Shown here one piece after another: positions 40,789 through 49,883 of a stretch of DNA of 64,000 nucleotides; the stretch's first letter is position 1, and every line of letters starts with the position of its first letter. The DNA lies in assembly GCA_036677375.1 (NCBI GenBank), contig JAVBWO010000024.1, positions 124,001 to 188,000 on the forward strand. Direction: 5' to 3'. This stretch comes from JAVBWO01 sp036677375. GTDB taxonomy: Bacteria; Bacillota; Dehalobacteriia; UBA4068; UBA4997. Made by a program: the position numbers and the translations under genes. Under the pieces are notes generated by a model. That model did not search any database. It was given only the letters and a program-made list of their open reading frames with translations, and was not told where the DNA came from.

Positions 40789-40932
40789 GTTTTTCTCCTA
40801 TTGTTCTCCTATTTTTGTGCTTAAAAACTCATATTCTTCCACTTTTCTTTTATTTTTCTTCTATCTTTCATTGTACCCCAGCAATGACATTCAATGCAAT
40901 TAAATAATAAAATTTCCTTTGCAAAATAATAA

Positions 40933-40959
40933 AAAAACCGGGCATATTACCCGGTTTTT
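40933..40959 (-). terminator. Terminator after rpmA
   Basis: AAAAACCGGG and CCCGGTTTTT form a 10-bp stem with a 7-nt loop, followed by TTATTATTTTG on the minus strand. It ends the rplU-rpmA transcript. Confidence 0.85.
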
Positions 40960-40990
40960 ACTGAATATAGGACTTTCAACCAAGATAGGG

Positions 40991-41266
40991 TTAAATAGCC
41001 GCTTTCTCTTGTCTTTCTTCGTAAACGCTGACTTGCTTTCTGTCACGGTCTTTGCGTTCAAATTTAACGAAACCGCTGATGGTGGCAAAAAGAGTATCGT
41101 CTTTTCCTAAGCCAACATTGGTACCGGGATGGAATTTGGTACCGCGCTGACGAACCAGGATGCTGCCGGCAGTTACGAACTGACCGTCATGTCTTTTTAA
41201 GCCAAGACGCTGCGCCGCGCTGTCACGACCGTTCCTGGAACTACCTCCGGCCTTCTTGTGTGCCAT
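40991..41266 (-). CDS. rpmA: Ribosomal protein L27 (bL27)
   Basis: The 91-residue protein starts MAHKKAGGSSRNGRDSAAQRLGLKR and matches bL27 throughout. Most Firmicutes make L27 with a 9-12 residue N-terminal extension cut off by the protease Prp, whose gene lies between rplU and rpmA. Here there is neither extension nor prp: GGAGG stands directly before the ATG and the rplU-rpmA gap is 103 bp. The N-terminus reaches the peptidyl-transferase centre, so the direct start gives the mature form. Co-transcribed with rplU. Confidence 0.96.
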   Translation of the reverse strand: MAHKKAGGSSRNGRDSAAQRLGLKRHDGQFVTAGSILVRQRGTKFHPGTNVGLGKDDTLFATISGFVKFERKDRDRKQVSVYEERQEKAAI

Positions 41267-41369
41267 TGAATACCCACCTCCTCGTTATATGGGAAATATC
41301 GGATGCCTGAAACAGGCAGTCATTTTATCTTGTTATAAGTTATTACAGTTTTTATTGGTCGATAGCATT

Positions 41370-41681
41370 CTATGCAAGGATCTTTTCTACTTGAAGCTTG
41401 GTATACGGCTGGCGATGACCGTTCTTTTTACGAACGTTCTTCTTGGCTTTATAGCGGGAAACTACCACTTTTTTCCCTTTGCCATGTTCCAGAACTTTCA
41501 CTTGAACAGATGCGCCTTCTACAACAGGATTACCAACTTTCAGGCCTTCGGCGGCGCCGACTACCAAGACACGGGTAATTTCTACTGTGGAATCCACTTC
41601 GGCAGTGAGAAGCTCTGCTTTAAAAACATCACCTTCCGCCACACGGTATTGCTTTCCGCCGGTTTCAATAATAGCGTACAT
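41370..41681 (-). CDS. rplU: Ribosomal protein L21 (bL21)
   Basis: The 103-residue protein has typical MYAIIETGGKQYRVAEGDVFKAE and KKRKNGHRQPYT-like C-terminal motif (here KNVRKKNGHRQPYTKLQVEKI). Component of the 50S subunit. SD AGGAGG lies 7 nt upstream. It is first in the rplU-rpmA unit, behind a good promoter and a leader of about 85 nt which may hold an autoregulatory structure. Confidence 0.97.
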   Translation of the reverse strand: MYAIIETGGKQYRVAEGDVFKAELLTAEVDSTVEITRVLVVGAAEGLKVGNPVVEGASVQVKVLEHGKGKKVVVSRYKAKKNVRKKNGHRQPYTKLQVEKILA

Positions 41682-41766
41682 TTTACACCTCCTATGCTAA
41701 AGACTCGCCCGAAACAGGTGGCCGCAGCACTTGTCTGACCCGGCCGGTGCGGTTTTAAAACACAAC
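41682..41766 (-). promoter_or_regulatory. rplU 5' leader, possible L21 autoregulatory RNA
   Basis: Between promoter and SD the minus strand contains GC-rich halves (ACCGGCCGGG and CTGCGGCCACC) that can fold. Firmicutes often carry an L21 leader RNA here. I cannot confirm the conserved core by eye. Confidence 0.35.
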
Positions 41767-41772
41767 ACGATT

Positions 41773-41801
41773 ATGCTATCATAAAAACGCCTGCATGTCA
41801 A
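41773..41801 (-). promoter_or_regulatory. Promoter of rplU-rpmA
   Basis: On the minus strand TTGACA (41796-41801) and TAGCAT (41773-41778), 17 bp apart. Confidence 0.75.
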
Positions 41802-41843
41802 TACTTTTGCCATAAAACAAGTGATACATCATAAAATAAAAAT

Positions 41844-43532
41844 TTACGATTCCACGATATCCGCCAAGGCATAAGTAGGCGCAACCTTTGTGATTCGCAC
41901 ATCCACCTGACGGCCTACATAAACGCCGCCGCCATTGATGCAAACAATGAAACCCGAAACCCTGGCAACACCGTTTCTAGCATCGTCGGTATGGAAGCCT
42001 TCTACCATAAGCTGCATTTCCTGCCCTACCAAGACAGGAGAAATACCGCAGCTGCTGGCCACCGGATCATATTCCGGACGCACCATGACGGAATCCATCT
42101 TGACGCTGCCAATGCCTTTGATGAGCAATTTCTTGCCCAACTGTCTTTCCAAAGACTGAAGATTGCTGCCGTAGGGGCCGATGAGGCAAGCGGCCACGGC
42201 CGGGTTCATTTCACCGTAAATAGCAGGCGCGCCCGTTTCCTCCGCTAAATCAATAATTTGCCGTTTGGCCTGGAGCGTTACCACTTCTTCTGCGGTGATC
42301 CTGCCGCGCCCATCGCATAACGGACATTCCCGTTGCAGGATATCGGACAGCTGGTGGCCGTTTTTCTTTCTGGTCATCTCCAATAAACCCAGCTGGGTCA
42401 GGCCTAAAATATTGGTCTTCACGCGGTCACGCTTTAAAGCCTCCTCCAGAGTATTGATCACTTTCTCCTGGTGGGAGGAATCCAGCATATCGATAAAATC
42501 AACGATGATGATACCGCCGATATTCCGGAGCCGCAGCTGCCGCGCAATCTCGTTCACGGCGTCTAAGTTGGTCTGCAGGACTGTCTCCGCCAGGTTATTT
42601 TCTCCTACATACTTCCCGGTATTCACATCGATCACCGTCAAGGCTTCCGTCTGGTCGATGACCAGATAACCGCCGCATTTCAGCCAGACCTTGCGTTTCA
42701 AGGCTTTCATCAGTTGATTGGAAAGGTCGTACTGCGCCAAAAGATTTTGATAAGGGCAGACGGTAATCTTGTCCTTGAGCGACGGCATGGTATCCATTAC
42801 CACTTCCTGGATCTTTTCCATAACCTCCGCATTGCTCACCAAGACGCGGTTGATATCGGGAGCCAGGATATCCCGGATCAACCGCTCGATCAGATTGAGA
42901 TCTTTATGAATCAAGGCCGGCGCGCCGGATTTTGCCGCTTTGCCCAGGATCTTTTTCCACTGCTGATGCAGGCGGTGGATATCGGCGGCAAGCTCTTCTT
43001 TGCCCATGCCGGCGGCCACGGTACGAACAATGAGTCCCATGCCGCTTGGCGCTACTTCCTCCGCCAGCTGGCGCAGGCGCTCCCGTTCTTCCTCATCTTC
43101 AATGCGCCGGGAAATGCCGATATAGCGCACCGTAGGCATTAAGACTACATAACGGCCCGGCAGCGTAATATTGGTCGTGAGCCGGGCTCCTTTGGTACCC
43201 ACCTGCTCCTTGACCACCTGAACCAGGATCTCCTGGTTCTTTTTCAGCACATCGGCAATGGCGTAGGCGGGTTCGGGGAAACCCTCCTCCGGCTTTGGTT
43301 TGGCCACCGCGTCATCCACATATAAAAAACCGTTTTTCTCCAAGCCGATATTGACAAAGGCGGCCTGCATGCCGGGGAGCACGTTTTCCACCTTGCCTTT
43401 ATAGATATAACCAATGGAGCTGTGGCTTTTGGCGTGTTCAAAATAGACCTCCACCAACTGCTGATTTTCCAAAAGCGCCACCATAGTTGTCTCATTGCTG
43501 CCCTCAACGATGATTTCTTTCAACATTGACAA
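41844..43532 (-). CDS. rng: Ribonuclease G/E family endoribonuclease
   Basis: The 562-residue protein has an N-terminal S1-like RNA-binding region (HSSIGYIYKGKVENVLPGMQAAFVNIG), the catalytic DNase I-like domain with ALTVIDVNTGKYVG and GGIIIVDFIDM (the two Mg-binding Asp), and the zinc-link CPLCDGRGRI. A C-terminal extension of about 130 residues includes a TRAM-like segment. It lacks the long degradosome scaffold of RNase E. It processes rRNA and turns over mRNA. It overlaps the end of the DUF2344 gene by 13 bp and ends the operon that starts at the radical SAM gene or at spoIVFA. Confidence 0.93.
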   Translation of the reverse strand: MSMLKEIIVEGSNETTMVALLENQQLVEVYFEHAKSHSSIGYIYKGKVENVLPGMQAAFVNIGLEKNGFLYVDDAVAKPKPEEGFPEPAYAIADVLKKNQEILVQVVKEQVGTKGARLTTNITLPGRYVVLMPTVRYIGISRRIEDEEERERLRQLAEEVAPSGMGLIVRTVAAGMGKEELAADIHRLHQQWKKILGKAAKSGAPALIHKDLNLIERLIRDILAPDINRVLVSNAEVMEKIQEVVMDTMPSLKDKITVCPYQNLLAQYDLSNQLMKALKRKVWLKCGGYLVIDQTEALTVIDVNTGKYVGENNLAETVLQTNLDAVNEIARQLRLRNIGGIIIVDFIDMLDSSHQEKVINTLEEALKRDRVKTNILGLTQLGLLEMTRKKNGHQLSDILQRECPLCDGRGRITAEEVVTLQAKRQIIDLAEETGAPAIYGEMNPAVAACLIGPYGSNLQSLERQLGKKLLIKGIGSVKMDSVMVRPEYDPVASSCGISPVLVGQEMQLMVEGFHTDDARNGVARVSGFIVCINGGGVYVGRQVDVRITKVAPTYALADIVES

Positions 43533-44191
43533 TCCGCCCTCCCCGTATAAGGCTTAACTCTGCCACCATCTTCCCGCCGTATATAAATGGACTGCCGCAA
43601 AATGGACAGAACCCGCAATCCGGGTACCGCCATGGCGGCCAACACATATTGCGGCCGAACATTGCAACGGTCTCCCACTGCCAATTCCATTTTGATTTTG
43701 CCGTCCTCCAACCGTAAATCATAAATACCTGGCCGGAGCTCCAGAAGTTTTTTCCCTTTGGGGCTACGCTTTTCATAAAGCAGGCTTTCGGAAGCCATCA
43801 CCTGATCCAAGGCGGCTTGCAAGCTTTCTTCCGTCACGCCATCCACTTCCACCAGATAATCGGCTCCGTCCAAAGAAGCCTGGAGCGACGGTGTGCCCGG
43901 CGGCAGGTCATAAGCGGCAAAGACCTCCAATCCTTTGGGCAAAGCGGCGCAGAGGGCCCGGACAAAGTCATCCGGTTCCACCGGTTCCGTCAATTCCATA
44001 TCGCCCCATTCTTCTAAGCTGGCGATGCCCACCACATGCGCGGGACCCAAGGAGATTTTGGGGTGGGGGTTGAACCCTTGAGAATAGGCCACCGGCAAAC
44101 CGGCCCGACGGGCACCCCTGGCAAAGACCTGCATGAGATCCAGATGGGAAAGAAATTTTATCGTGCCTGTCATACTATATGCAAACCGCAT
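43520..44191 (-). CDS. TIGR03936/DUF2344 radical SAM-associated protein
   Basis: The 223-residue protein has RFAYSMTGTIKFLSHLDLMQVFARGARRAGLPVAYSQGFNPHPKISLG at its N-terminus, the DUF2344 hallmark. It is nearly always encoded next to, or fused with, the TIGR03960 radical SAM protein, whose gene overlaps it here by 17 bp. The biochemical function of the pair is not established. The ATG at 44191 has GGAG 7 nt upstream; the longer frame from 44260 overlaps the partner gene deeply and is rejected. Confidence 0.88.
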   Translation of the reverse strand: MRFAYSMTGTIKFLSHLDLMQVFARGARRAGLPVAYSQGFNPHPKISLGPAHVVGIASLEEWGDMELTEPVEPDDFVRALCAALPKGLEVFAAYDLPPGTPSLQASLDGADYLVEVDGVTEESLQAALDQVMASESLLYEKRSPKGKKLLELRPGIYDLRLEDGKIKMELAVGDRCNVRPQYVLAAMAVPGLRVLSILRQSIYIRREDGGRVKPYTGRADCQC

Positions 44192-46070
44192 CCTCGTTCT
44201 CCTTAACAAAAATGTTGGCGCAATCCAGATTGGGACAAACGCCACAGCCGGAACAGGCATCCTTGCGGCAACAAGGCGTCACAATACCGGCTTGTGCTTT
44301 CTGCCATTCCTGCCACAGCCAGGCAAGATCCACTCCCGCCGAAAGATGCTGCCAGGGCAGGATATCGTCATAGGTCAACTGCCGTCCGGCATACCATTTG
44401 GGGTCCAGTCCGCAATCGGCAAAGGCTTGGAGCCATTTTTCATATTGGAAGAATTCCCGCCAGCCGTCAAACTTACACCCGGCCTGCCAGGCTTTTAAAA
44501 GGACTTGTCCCAAACGCCGGTCGCCCCGGCTGAAAGTCGCCTCTAAAAAGCTCAGCTCCATTTCGTGGCAAGAGAGCTTGGCGCCTTTGATGTGTTTGAA
44601 CAATTCACGCAAAGTATCTTGTTTTACTTTCAGGCTGGCCCGGTCTTCCTGTCCCTGCCATTGGAAAGGTGTCTGGGGCTTGGGAATGAAAGAAGCCACG
44701 CTGACGCTGACCATAAAAGGCTTTTTCCAGCCTTCGGGCCGCGCCTTTTTGGCATTCCACAGGATGCGCCTGGCCGTCTCGGCAATGCCTGCCACATCGG
44801 CCATGGTTTCCCCAGGCAGGCCAATGATGAAATAGAGCTTAATACTGCTCCAGCCCGCCAAAGAAGCTGCCACTGCCGACTCCATAATATCCTCTTCCCG
44901 GACCCCTTTATTGATGATATCCCGCATCCTTTGGGTGCCGGCCTCCGGCGCGAAGGTAAGGCCGGACTTCCGCACCTGCTGCACCTTTTCGGCCAGTCCC
45001 ACGGAAAAAGCATCCACCCGCAGGGAAGGCAAGGAAACGCTGACCCGGTTTTTGCCATGCTCGTCCATCAAAGCGTCGATCAATGGCCCGACGCAGGAAT
45101 AATCCGCCGTGGATAAAGATAATAGGCCAAGTTCGTCATAACCGCTGTTCTTTAATAAAGACCGCGCTTCGGTCAATAAAGTTTCCAGTTTTTTCTCCCG
45201 CACCGGGCGGTAGATTACTCCAGCCTGGCAAAACCGGCAGCCCTTGCTGCAACCCCGCATCAGCTCCAGCATCACCCGGTCGTGCACCACCTGGGTAAAG
45301 GGCACCAGATCCCCTGTGGGATAAGGAACCGTATCCATATCTTTCACGATACGTTTTTGCACCACCGCCGGCGCATCGTTTTGAGGCGTAATGGCGGCGA
45401 TCCTGCCGTCTTCCTCGTAAGAGACCTCGTAAAAGGAAGGTACATAAACACCCTGCAAGCGAACTGCTTCTTTTAAAAATGCGGCTTTGTCGCCGCCTTT
45501 GTCCCGGACGCTTTTCCAGAGCAGCAAAAGCTCGGGCAGCGCTTCTTCGCCCTCCCCTAACAGGAAAAGATCGATAAAATCCGCCAGAGGCTCCGGGTTA
45601 TAAGCACAGGGACCGCCAGCAATCACCAGAGGGCCGCCGGCACGGTCACGGCTTAGCAAAGGAAGTCCGGCCAAATCCAGCATATTTAAAATATTGGAGA
45701 AACTCATCTCATACTGTAAGGTAAAGCCGATCACGTCAAAATCAGTAAGGGCATGGCGGCTTTCCCAGCTGAAAAGCGGGATACCCTTTTGGCGCATCAG
45801 CGCCTCCATGTCTGCCATCGGCGCAAAAACCCGCTCCAAAAGCAGCTGCGGGTAGAGGTTGACGCTATGGTATAAAACACGCAAGCCCAGATGGGACATG
45901 CCAATCTCGTAAGTGTCGGGAAAGCAAAAGGCCATTTTTACATCAGTTTTCGTCCAATCCTTACTAAGGCTGTTATATTCGCTGCCCAAATATTGACCGG
46001 GCCGTTCGGCATATGGCATCAGTTCTCTATCGATACGCTCCCCCAGGGAAACGCTATTTTTATTCTCCAT
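44175..46070 (-). CDS. TIGR03960 B12-binding-like radical SAM protein
   Basis: The 631-residue protein has an N-terminal cobalamin-binding-like fold (KMAFCFPDTYEIGMSHLGLRVLYHSVN, about residues 45-70). The radical SAM cluster follows as CSKGCRFCQAG (CxxxCxxC, near 285). The C-terminal end is Cys-rich (CCRKDACSGCGVCPNLDC), likely a second metal site. The pair with DUF2344 is conserved in Firmicutes next to rng and rplU, which hints at RNA or ribosome modification, but the substrate is unknown. It lies 57 bp after the SpoIVFB-like gene. SD AGGAGG precedes the ATG. Confidence 0.9.
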   Translation of the reverse strand: MENKNSVSLGERIDRELMPYAERPGQYLGSEYNSLSKDWTKTDVKMAFCFPDTYEIGMSHLGLRVLYHSVNLYPQLLLERVFAPMADMEALMRQKGIPLFSWESRHALTDFDVIGFTLQYEMSFSNILNMLDLAGLPLLSRDRAGGPLVIAGGPCAYNPEPLADFIDLFLLGEGEEALPELLLLWKSVRDKGGDKAAFLKEAVRLQGVYVPSFYEVSYEEDGRIAAITPQNDAPAVVQKRIVKDMDTVPYPTGDLVPFTQVVHDRVMLELMRGCSKGCRFCQAGVIYRPVREKKLETLLTEARSLLKNSGYDELGLLSLSTADYSCVGPLIDALMDEHGKNRVSVSLPSLRVDAFSVGLAEKVQQVRKSGLTFAPEAGTQRMRDIINKGVREEDIMESAVAASLAGWSSIKLYFIIGLPGETMADVAGIAETARRILWNAKKARPEGWKKPFMVSVSVASFIPKPQTPFQWQGQEDRASLKVKQDTLRELFKHIKGAKLSCHEMELSFLEATFSRGDRRLGQVLLKAWQAGCKFDGWREFFQYEKWLQAFADCGLDPKWYAGRQLTYDDILPWQHLSAGVDLAWLWQEWQKAQAGIVTPCCRKDACSGCGVCPNLDCANIFVKENEDAVCI

Positions 46071-46127
46071 TCTTTTTTAGGTTCCTCCTGCTCAAAAAAT
46101 ACATAACTAATATATTTTCCACAATTA

Positions 46128-46907
46128 TCAAGCTAAATCCTGCTTTGGCAAAAAAGAAATTGCCAAGTTGTTTTGTCCCGTTAAAAACGTATTAACTACA
46201 GTCTCCCCACTCAGACAGCCGTCGCCGGTTATGATCAGACAATAGCAGCCCGGATATAATTTACCCATTGCTTCGCCAACTGATGTATCTCCCGGCAGGA
46301 AAATCTTTTTCCGCCAGCCGTCCTTACAGCGATGCGCCAAAAGTGCTTGCCAAAATTGATAACGGCTATAGCGGAGCTCCCTTGCCGCCAAGAAGAGCAA
46401 AAAAAAGCCCAGATACGCAATGGCGACTCTCATATAAGCGCCGTAACACAGCAAAAGACCGCCCACGAGAATGCCTAAGAAGGCCAGCATCCTAGTGGCA
46501 GGAAGCCAGCCCACGGCAAAAGAAAGCAGACTTCGGCAAATACGTCCGCCATCCAACGGTAAGACAGGCAAAAGATTTCCCACTGCCATCACCAAGTGGC
46601 AGAAGCCCCATTGCCCCGGTAAAAGAAATGCCAAAAGCAGATTGCAGCCCGGCCCCGCGGCGGCAAGCGCGGCCTGACGCCAACCCTGGCAGCTTTGGCT
46701 CATTAAAAGCACAGCGCCGGGGGTAAAAAGCCGCAAGGGATAGCCCAATGCTTTCCCCATGCCAAAATGGGCGGCCTCATGCAAAAGCCAGGCCGCGAAA
46801 GCAGGAATCATCCATTCTTTGCCCTGAGCAAACAAAAAAAACAGAAAAAGCAGGCTGCTTGAGACCTGCTGAAGCACCCTGCTTTTGTTAAGCTCTCTTT
46901 CTGTCAT
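46128..46907 (-). CDS. spoIVFB: Site-2 (M50) membrane protease, SpoIVFB-like
   Basis: The 259-residue multi-helix protein has the zinc motif HEAAH (HEAAHFGMGKALGY, about residues 43-47) and NLLPVLPLDGGRI with the third metal ligand Asp (about 117). In B. subtilis SpoIVFB cuts pro-sigma-K in the mother cell, regulated by SpoIVFA. The C-terminal 80 residues resemble a single CBS-like regulatory domain (SVGEAMGKLYPGCYCLIITGDGCLSGETVVN). It lies 3 bp after the SpoIVFA-like gene, in the same place relative to minD and rplU as in Bacillus. The symbol is given by synteny and motif; another S2P function remains possible. Confidence 0.82.
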   Translation of the reverse strand: MTERELNKSRVLQQVSSSLLFLFFLFAQGKEWMIPAFAAWLLHEAAHFGMGKALGYPLRLFTPGAVLLMSQSCQGWRQAALAAAGPGCNLLLAFLLPGQWGFCHLVMAVGNLLPVLPLDGGRICRSLLSFAVGWLPATRMLAFLGILVGGLLLCYGAYMRVAIAYLGFFLLFLAARELRYSRYQFWQALLAHRCKDGWRKKIFLPGDTSVGEAMGKLYPGCYCLIITGDGCLSGETVVNTFLTGQNNLAISFLPKQDLA

Positions 46908-46910
46908 GAC

Positions 46911-47540
46911 TTAAGCGGAAGGATCCGCTTTTTGCAGATAGCTCAAAGGATCTAAGGCATCGCCGTTTTGATAAATAGCAAAATAAACAGGGTTGTCGCC
47001 CGCTTTGCCCAGAGTATCTCCTAAGGCCAGCTTATCTCCGACTTTGACATCCGTTTCCGCTAAGCCGCCGTAACGGGTCTCCAAGCCTCCCACGTGCTCC
47101 AGGATAATCAGCCACTCGCCGTCTACCTCAGTGGTCTGCACCACAGTGCCGGCCGCCGCCGCTTGGACACTCTGACCGGGTTCACTCTTGATGTCCACAC
47201 CGTCATACTGTGCTACGCCGCTGTTATCCACCGCTACAAAATTTCGCACCACCACACCGGAAACCGGCAACGCCATCAGATCAGAATCCGTTTCCGCAGC
47301 TCCGGTGACTGTCTGCTCTGGTGTTTCATGGCCCGCTGTGGGCAACCATTGATCCAGGACGCTTGCCGTGGTTTGGATGGTTTTGCCCGCCAGCTTACCG
47401 GCAGTCTCCGGTTTTGCCCAGGCAAAGCCGATTACGGCAATGATCAGGATGCCGATGAAGATCTTTAAACCGCCGCGTCTTCTATAAGGACGCCTGCTAC
47501 CGGATTCCGCCGGTCTGTAGAAATCCCGAATATTTTTCAT
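46911..47540 (-). CDS. spoIVFA: SpoIVFA-like membrane protein with degenerate M23 domain
   Basis: The 209-residue protein has a cytoplasmic Arg-rich tail, one membrane helix (GLKIFIGILIIAVIGFAWA), and an outer M23/LytM-like domain (about 115-209: QYDGVDIKSEPGQSVQAAAAGTVV...GDKLALGDTLGKAG). The zinc ligands are missing: the HxxxD motif reads YDGVD and HxH reads YFAIY, so it should be a binding or scaffold protein, as is SpoIVFA. It probably holds or inhibits the S2P protease encoded 3 bp downstream. The ATG at 47540 is 7 nt from AAGGTGG. The pair points to a sporulating lineage. Confidence 0.78.
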   Translation of the reverse strand: MKNIRDFYRPAESGSRRPYRRRGGLKIFIGILIIAVIGFAWAKPETAGKLAGKTIQTTASVLDQWLPTAGHETPEQTVTGAAETDSDLMALPVSGVVVRNFVAVDNSGVAQYDGVDIKSEPGQSVQAAAAGTVVQTTEVDGEWLIILEHVGGLETRYGGLAETDVKVGDKLALGDTLGKAGDNPVYFAIYQNGDALDPLSYLQKADPSA

Positions 47541-47688
47541 CATCACACCACCTTATCCGATATGTCTAATGGTATGCGAAAAATGTCCAGGTTATGACTG
47601 TTTTAGAATGCTTTGGCAAATGAAAAATTCCCAGCGGTTGTGATGGCGACCACCCATTGAATGTATGATATCTAATTGATAAAAATTT

Positions 47689-48558
47689 TTATAACCCCGC
47701 CGCTAATTTAACAGCATGAATATGCGCAGGCGTCGTACCGCAGCAACCCCCCGCCATTTGCGCGCCGGCTTCGAAACAACTTAGCACCCCTTGGGCAAAT
47801 TGTTCCGGCGCCATATCATAAAGGGTGGTTTCCCCTTCCAGGTGAGGTTTCCCAGCATTGGGTTTCACTAAAACAGGCAGACCGGCTCCCGCCATGGCGG
47901 TAACGATACCGGCCATTTCCTCCGGCGATAAATCACCACAGTTGGCCCCTACCACACAGACACCCGCTTCTTTTAGGCGAAGAGCACAATCCGCCGCTTT
48001 GTTGCCCATAATGGTACGGCCACCTCGGGTCAGGGTGGAAAAAGTCATGGTAGCAATAACCGGCAGCGTTGCCGTATCCAGGCAGGCCTTTACCGCTAAA
48101 AGAGATTCTTCGATATCGAACATGGTCTCCACCACAAAACCATCCACACCGGCAGCGGCAAGAGAAGCCGCCTGCTCCTCATAGCAACGATAGATTTCCA
48201 CAGGGTCGCCGTCTCCCAAAGGCGCCAGCATTTTCCCGGTAGGTCCCATATCGCCGAAAATATAAGTGTCTTCTTTCGCTACCGCTTTAGCTGCGGCCAC
48301 ACCATTTTGATTGACCAGAGCCAGATCAAGCTTCCAGCCGTGGGCGGCGGCGTAAATACTGTTTAAAGAAAAGGTATTGGTATAAAGGCAGCGGCTGCCG
48401 GCTTCTAGGTAGGCTTGGTGCACTTCCGATACTTTGTCGGCATGCTCCAGATTGTTAAGACCGCCGGTAAGGCCTAAACCCAGCTTTTCCAGCATGGTGC
48501 CCATGCCGCCGTCAAAGAGAAGTTTTTTGCCGCTTTTCAGTTCTTCTATAAAATTCAT
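47689..48558 (-). CDS. Homocysteine S-methyltransferase-domain protein (MetH N-terminal type)
   Basis: The 289-residue protein starts with the family signature LLFDGGMGTMLEKLGL. It has the zinc-binding Cys in GANCGD (about residue 205) and GGCCGTTPAHI near 270. It equals only the first domain of cobalamin-dependent MetH; folate, B12 and reactivation domains are absent. It could methylate homocysteine with a separate corrinoid or methyl donor, or use S-methylmethionine. The ATG at 48558 has GGGGG 7 nt upstream. It stands between rodA and the spoIVFA-like gene, not part of the usual block, and may be an insertion there. Confidence 0.85.
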   Translation of the reverse strand: MNFIEELKSGKKLLFDGGMGTMLEKLGLGLTGGLNNLEHADKVSEVHQAYLEAGSRCLYTNTFSLNSIYAAAHGWKLDLALVNQNGVAAAKAVAKEDTYIFGDMGPTGKMLAPLGDGDPVEIYRCYEEQAASLAAAGVDGFVVETMFDIEESLLAVKACLDTATLPVIATMTFSTLTRGGRTIMGNKAADCALRLKEAGVCVVGANCGDLSPEEMAGIVTAMAGAGLPVLVKPNAGKPHLEGETTLYDMAPEQFAQGVLSCFEAGAQMAGGCCGTTPAHIHAVKLAAGL

Positions 48559-48659
48559 TTTCGGCCCCCTTATTTTTTGTGCCCCTTGGCACACAATGAA
48601 ATTCAATATCTTATCCTTGTCGTTATTTCATATTTCCTTGATCACAAGAAGAACGAGGA

Positions 48660-49823
48660 CTATGCAAAAATGACCTCGCGGTTTCTGAGATTGACGCTGA
48701 AGATAAGACCCAAAGCCATGGTATTGACCATCATACCGCTACCGCCATAGCTTAAAAGAGGCAACGGCAAACCTGTTACCGGCATAATGCCAATGGTCAT
48801 GCCAACATTGACGAGAATCTGAAAAATGAACATTGCCACCACGCCGGTGACGATAAGCGTTCCAAGCGTGTCCTTAGCCCGCATGGCGATCTTAAGCGCC
48901 CGGCTCAAAAGCAGCAAATAAAGTCCTAGGATCACAAGGCAGCCCAACAAACCAAATTCCTCGCCGATGGCGGCAAAGATAAAATCGGTATGATGCTCCG
49001 GCAGAAAATTCCCCTGAACCTGGGAACCGTTGCCGAAGCCCTTACCCAATAGGCCGCCGGAGCCAATGGCCACCATGGATTGGATGATGTGATAGCCGGA
49101 ATTCAGCGGGTCCATATCGGGGTTCATAAAAATGATAAGCCGCGTCAGCTGATAGGGTTCCAACGGCAGAGGAATGGGCAGTTCCTCCGGCGTATGCTGC
49201 CAGCCATCGGTGGCTACATAAAGAACGCCAAAAATAAAGCAGACCAAAACGATTAAAATAAGTAACAAAATCACCATCCGGCGCACCGGAAAGCCTCCGA
49301 CCCAAAGCATGGACAAGAAAATGGCGATGAAAACCAAAGAGGTGCCCAAATCAGGCTCGATTAAAATCAGAAAGGCGGGTAACCCCATGATCAAGGCGCT
49401 TAAGAAGAAATTGCTCCAGCGATGCATCTCTCCTTCTTTTTTGGCCAAAAAACAAGCAAAAACAATGATCATCGCAATCTTTGCTAGCTCTGAAGGCTGT
49501 AAATCCATAAATCCCAGATCGTACCAGCGGTGCGCTCCTTTTTGTTCCGGCATAAAAAGCACGCCGATTAATAAGAGAACCATGGCGCCGTAGACCAAAT
49601 AAGGGATTTTCTCAAAAAAGCGGTAGTTGAACCAGGCGCAAAAGGCCATGATAAAAAAACCGGCCATAACCCAGATCAGTTGCTTCTTTAAAAAATAATG
49701 AGGATCGTTCTGCACTACATTCCGCGAAGCGCTGGACAGTACCACCAAGTTTACCGCCAAAAGTACTACGATAATGGCTAAAAATGTCCAATCCAAATTG
49801 CGTAATAATTTTTTATCCCACAC
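48660..49823 (-). CDS. rodA: Rod-shape SEDS glycosyltransferase RodA
   Basis: The 387-residue protein has about ten membrane helices, with GAHRWYDLGFMDLQPSELAKIAMI and the C-terminal TGLPLPLLSYGGSGMM signatures of SEDS proteins. It polymerises lipid II in the elongasome together with MrdA (52107-54116) and MreBCD. Unlike the other SEDS protein (7239-9020) it has no FHA domain. It follows minE but is cut off from it by a terminator and has its own promoter. Confidence 0.93.
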   Translation of the reverse strand: MWDKKLLRNLDWTFLAIIVVLLAVNLVVLSSASRNVVQNDPHYFLKKQLIWVMAGFFIMAFCAWFNYRFFEKIPYLVYGAMVLLLIGVLFMPEQKGAHRWYDLGFMDLQPSELAKIAMIIVFACFLAKKEGEMHRWSNFFLSALIMGLPAFLILIEPDLGTSLVFIAIFLSMLWVGGFPVRRMVILLLILIVLVCFIFGVLYVATDGWQHTPEELPIPLPLEPYQLTRLIIFMNPDMDPLNSGYHIIQSMVAIGSGGLLGKGFGNGSQVQGNFLPEHHTDFIFAAIGEEFGLLGCLVILGLYLLLLSRALKIAMRAKDTLGTLIVTGVVAMFIFQILVNVGMTIGIMPVTGLPLPLLSYGGSGMMVNTMALGLIFSVNLRNREVIFA

Positions 49824-49855
49824 GTGCTTTGCTCCCGCATTTCAAGTTATCTTTT

Positions 49856-49883
49856 ATTATAACACACTTTGCCCTGTGTTGAA
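49856..49883 (-). promoter_or_regulatory. Candidate rodA promoter
   Basis: On the minus strand TTCAAC (49878-49883) and TATAAT (49856-49861) with 16 bp between, about 35 bp before the rodA start. The rest of the gap 49884-50114 shows nothing I can identify. Confidence 0.55.
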
